64,000 nt of DNA from Virgibacillus ihumii (lineage in GTDB: Bacteria > Bacillota > Bacilli > Bacillales > Amphibacillaceae): assembly GCF_902726655.1 (NCBI RefSeq), contig NZ_CACVAN010000001.1, forward strand, positions 124,001-188,000. The letters run 5' to 3'. The notes beneath the pieces are model-generated. The model made no database searches. It saw nothing but the letters and a program-made list of their open reading frames with translations, and was not told the origin of the DNA. Position 1 is the first letter of the stretch. Each line of letters begins with the position of its first letter. Positions 63,120-64,000 of the stretch are shown in pieces. The position numbers were made by a program, and so were the translations under genes.

Positions 63120-64000
63120 GTGAATGATGTAATTACGATCGGGGAAGCAATGATTACGTTTGATCCCGGATCAACAGGACCGATGAAATTTGTAAATACA
63201 TTTGAAAAAAAGGTTGGTGGAGCGGAATTAAATCTCGCAATCGGCTGTTCCAGGTTAGGTCTTAAAGCTGGTTGGATCAGCAGACTGGGAAATGACGAAT
63301 TCGGAAAATATATCAAAACATTTGCGCGCGGTGAAGGAATTGATGTGTCCGAAGTTCAGTTTGTTGACGGTTACCCAACCTCATTAAATTTTAAGGAAGT
63401 CATGGAGGATGGCGCTGTACGGACGTTTTACTACAGGGATAAGTCACCAACCTTGACGATGACACCAAAAGATTTAGATGAGGAATATTTTCAGCAAGCC
63501 AAGATTTTGCATATAACCGGAGTTTTTGCCGGAGTCGATCCGAAGAATGTGGAGATTCTTAATCAGGCAATTCAATTAGCCAAAAAACACGGCTTGAAAA
63601 TTTCGTTCGACCCAAATATTCGATTGCGCTTGTGGAGTAAAGAGGAAGCGAAAGAAGCACTGTCAACGATTCTGCCACACGTTGATATTTTGCTTGCCGG
63701 ACAAGAGGAAATGGATATCATTATGGGTGAAAAAGATCCTGTACGTATTATTGAAAAAGCTAAAGAATCAGGTATTTCCTACGTGGCAGTTAAACAAGGG
63801 GAAGAAGGTGCAGTCGGCTATCACGATGGGAAGATAGTGGAAGCTGCCCCGGTCAAAGCATCAAAGGTAGTCGATACAGTTGGTGCGGGAGACGGCTTTA
63901 ATGCGGGTATACTATATGGCTTTTTGCACAACTGGACATTGGATAAAACATTACAATTTGCGAATACAATCGGATCCATGGTTGTTCGTGTAGCTGGTGA
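63120..64000 (+). CDS. kdgK: 2-keto-3-deoxygluconate kinase (PfkB family), 3' end beyond window
   Basis: Phosphorylates 2-keto-3-deoxygluconate to KDPG, the substrate of KdgA. Open to the window edge (~293 codons). Seen: DVITIGEAMITF at the start, KVGGAELNLAIGCSRLG (PfkB signature 1), KISFDPNIRLRLW and the catalytic DTVGAGDGFNAGILYG (signature 2). GTG 63120 gives the usual family start; an in-frame ATG at 63102 would add six residues. Follows rpiA by 19 bases. Confidence 0.88.
   Translation, partial: MNDVITIGEAMITFDPGSTGPMKFVNTFEKKVGGAELNLAIGCSRLGLKAGWISRLGNDEFGKYIKTFARGEGIDVSEVQFVDGYPTSLNFKEVMEDGAVRTFYYRDKSPTLTMTPKDLDEEYFQQAKILHITGVFAGVDPKNVEILNQAIQLAKKHGLKISFDPNIRLRLWSKEEAKEALSTILPHVDILLAGQEEMDIIMGEKDPVRIIEKAKESGISYVAVKQGEEGAVGYHDGKIVEAAPVKASKVVDTVGAGDGFNAGILYGFLHNWTLDKTLQFANTIGSMVVRVAG

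Overview
This 64 kb window is the chromosome of a low-to-moderate GC, endospore-forming member of the Bacillaceae, most like the Virgibacillus/Oceanobacillus/Lentibacillus group. Support comes from spore genes (a GerA-type germination operon, Sda, an SspO-like SASP, a SinI-like anti-repressor), Bacillus-style ribosome binding sites, strong Rho-independent terminators, and B. subtilis-like gene families (NiaR, SbcDC, YugN, YdbS/YdbT, CNNM, DUF3231). No rRNA, tRNA, CRISPR array or prophage was seen.

Layout. 1-2.3 kb: end of a GerAB-GerAC germination operon (gerAB frameshifted). 2.4-5.9 kb: NiaR repressor, a DUF3311/sodium-solute symporter pair, and a decayed NERD gene. 6.1-10.8 kb: sbcD-sbcC followed by the tiny checkpoint gene sda. 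11.3-16.2 kb: sspO-like gene, RNase H-like protein, and an ArgR-type argG-argH-argF operon. 16.5-25.5 kb: a His-rich DUF4396 protein behind a CsoR-like operator, two broken small genes (PspC, Nudix), two zinc-ribbon membrane paralogues, a TetR/MMPL efflux pair, YugN and stress protein 26, and ydbS (frameshifted)-ydbT. 25.6-35.4 kb: a C45 acyltransferase-like hydrolase, CNNM protein, WrbA, DUF3231, membrane proteins, a decayed zone with a truncated SDR gene, an RHH protein and a LOG protein. 35.7-39.4 kb: a fusion of a catalytically altered alpha/beta-hydrolase domain to a BTAD-type regulator, SinI-like protein, small proteins and endonuclease IV. 39.4-41.6 kb: a Uma2 gene split by an IS110-family element. 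41.9-54.3 kb: an eight-gene ABC/MoxR/DUF58/VWA operon. 54.7-57.1 kb: a DPBB protein, DUF1360 and an intact NERD protein. 57.2-64 kb: a LacI-controlled hexuronate/KDG-type cluster (hxlB, kdgA, TRAP dctPQM, rpiA, kdgK) running off the window.

The most unusual signal is not a gene. Eight intergenic tandem arrays of three unrelated sequence families sit at operon boundaries. Family A (core ATCCACGA) has four arrays, each with exactly five units on an exact 21-bp register. Family B (core GGTTGAWGTTT) has 16- and 8-unit arrays on an exact 20-bp register. Family C (core GCCGGA) has two four-unit arrays with a 20-21 bp register. In families A and C about half of each unit varies while motif and spacing hold, as expected for helically phased binding sites (two DNA turns) rather than slippage repeats. 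I know of no described system matching them.

Second is the decoy-like hydrolase-BTAD fusion: the nucleophile-elbow serine position is Gly and the catalytic His position is Phe, suggesting a ligand-sensing transcription factor. Several genes are broken by single-G changes in or next to G runs (gerAB, pspC-like, ydbS), which could be sequencing artefacts or real decay.
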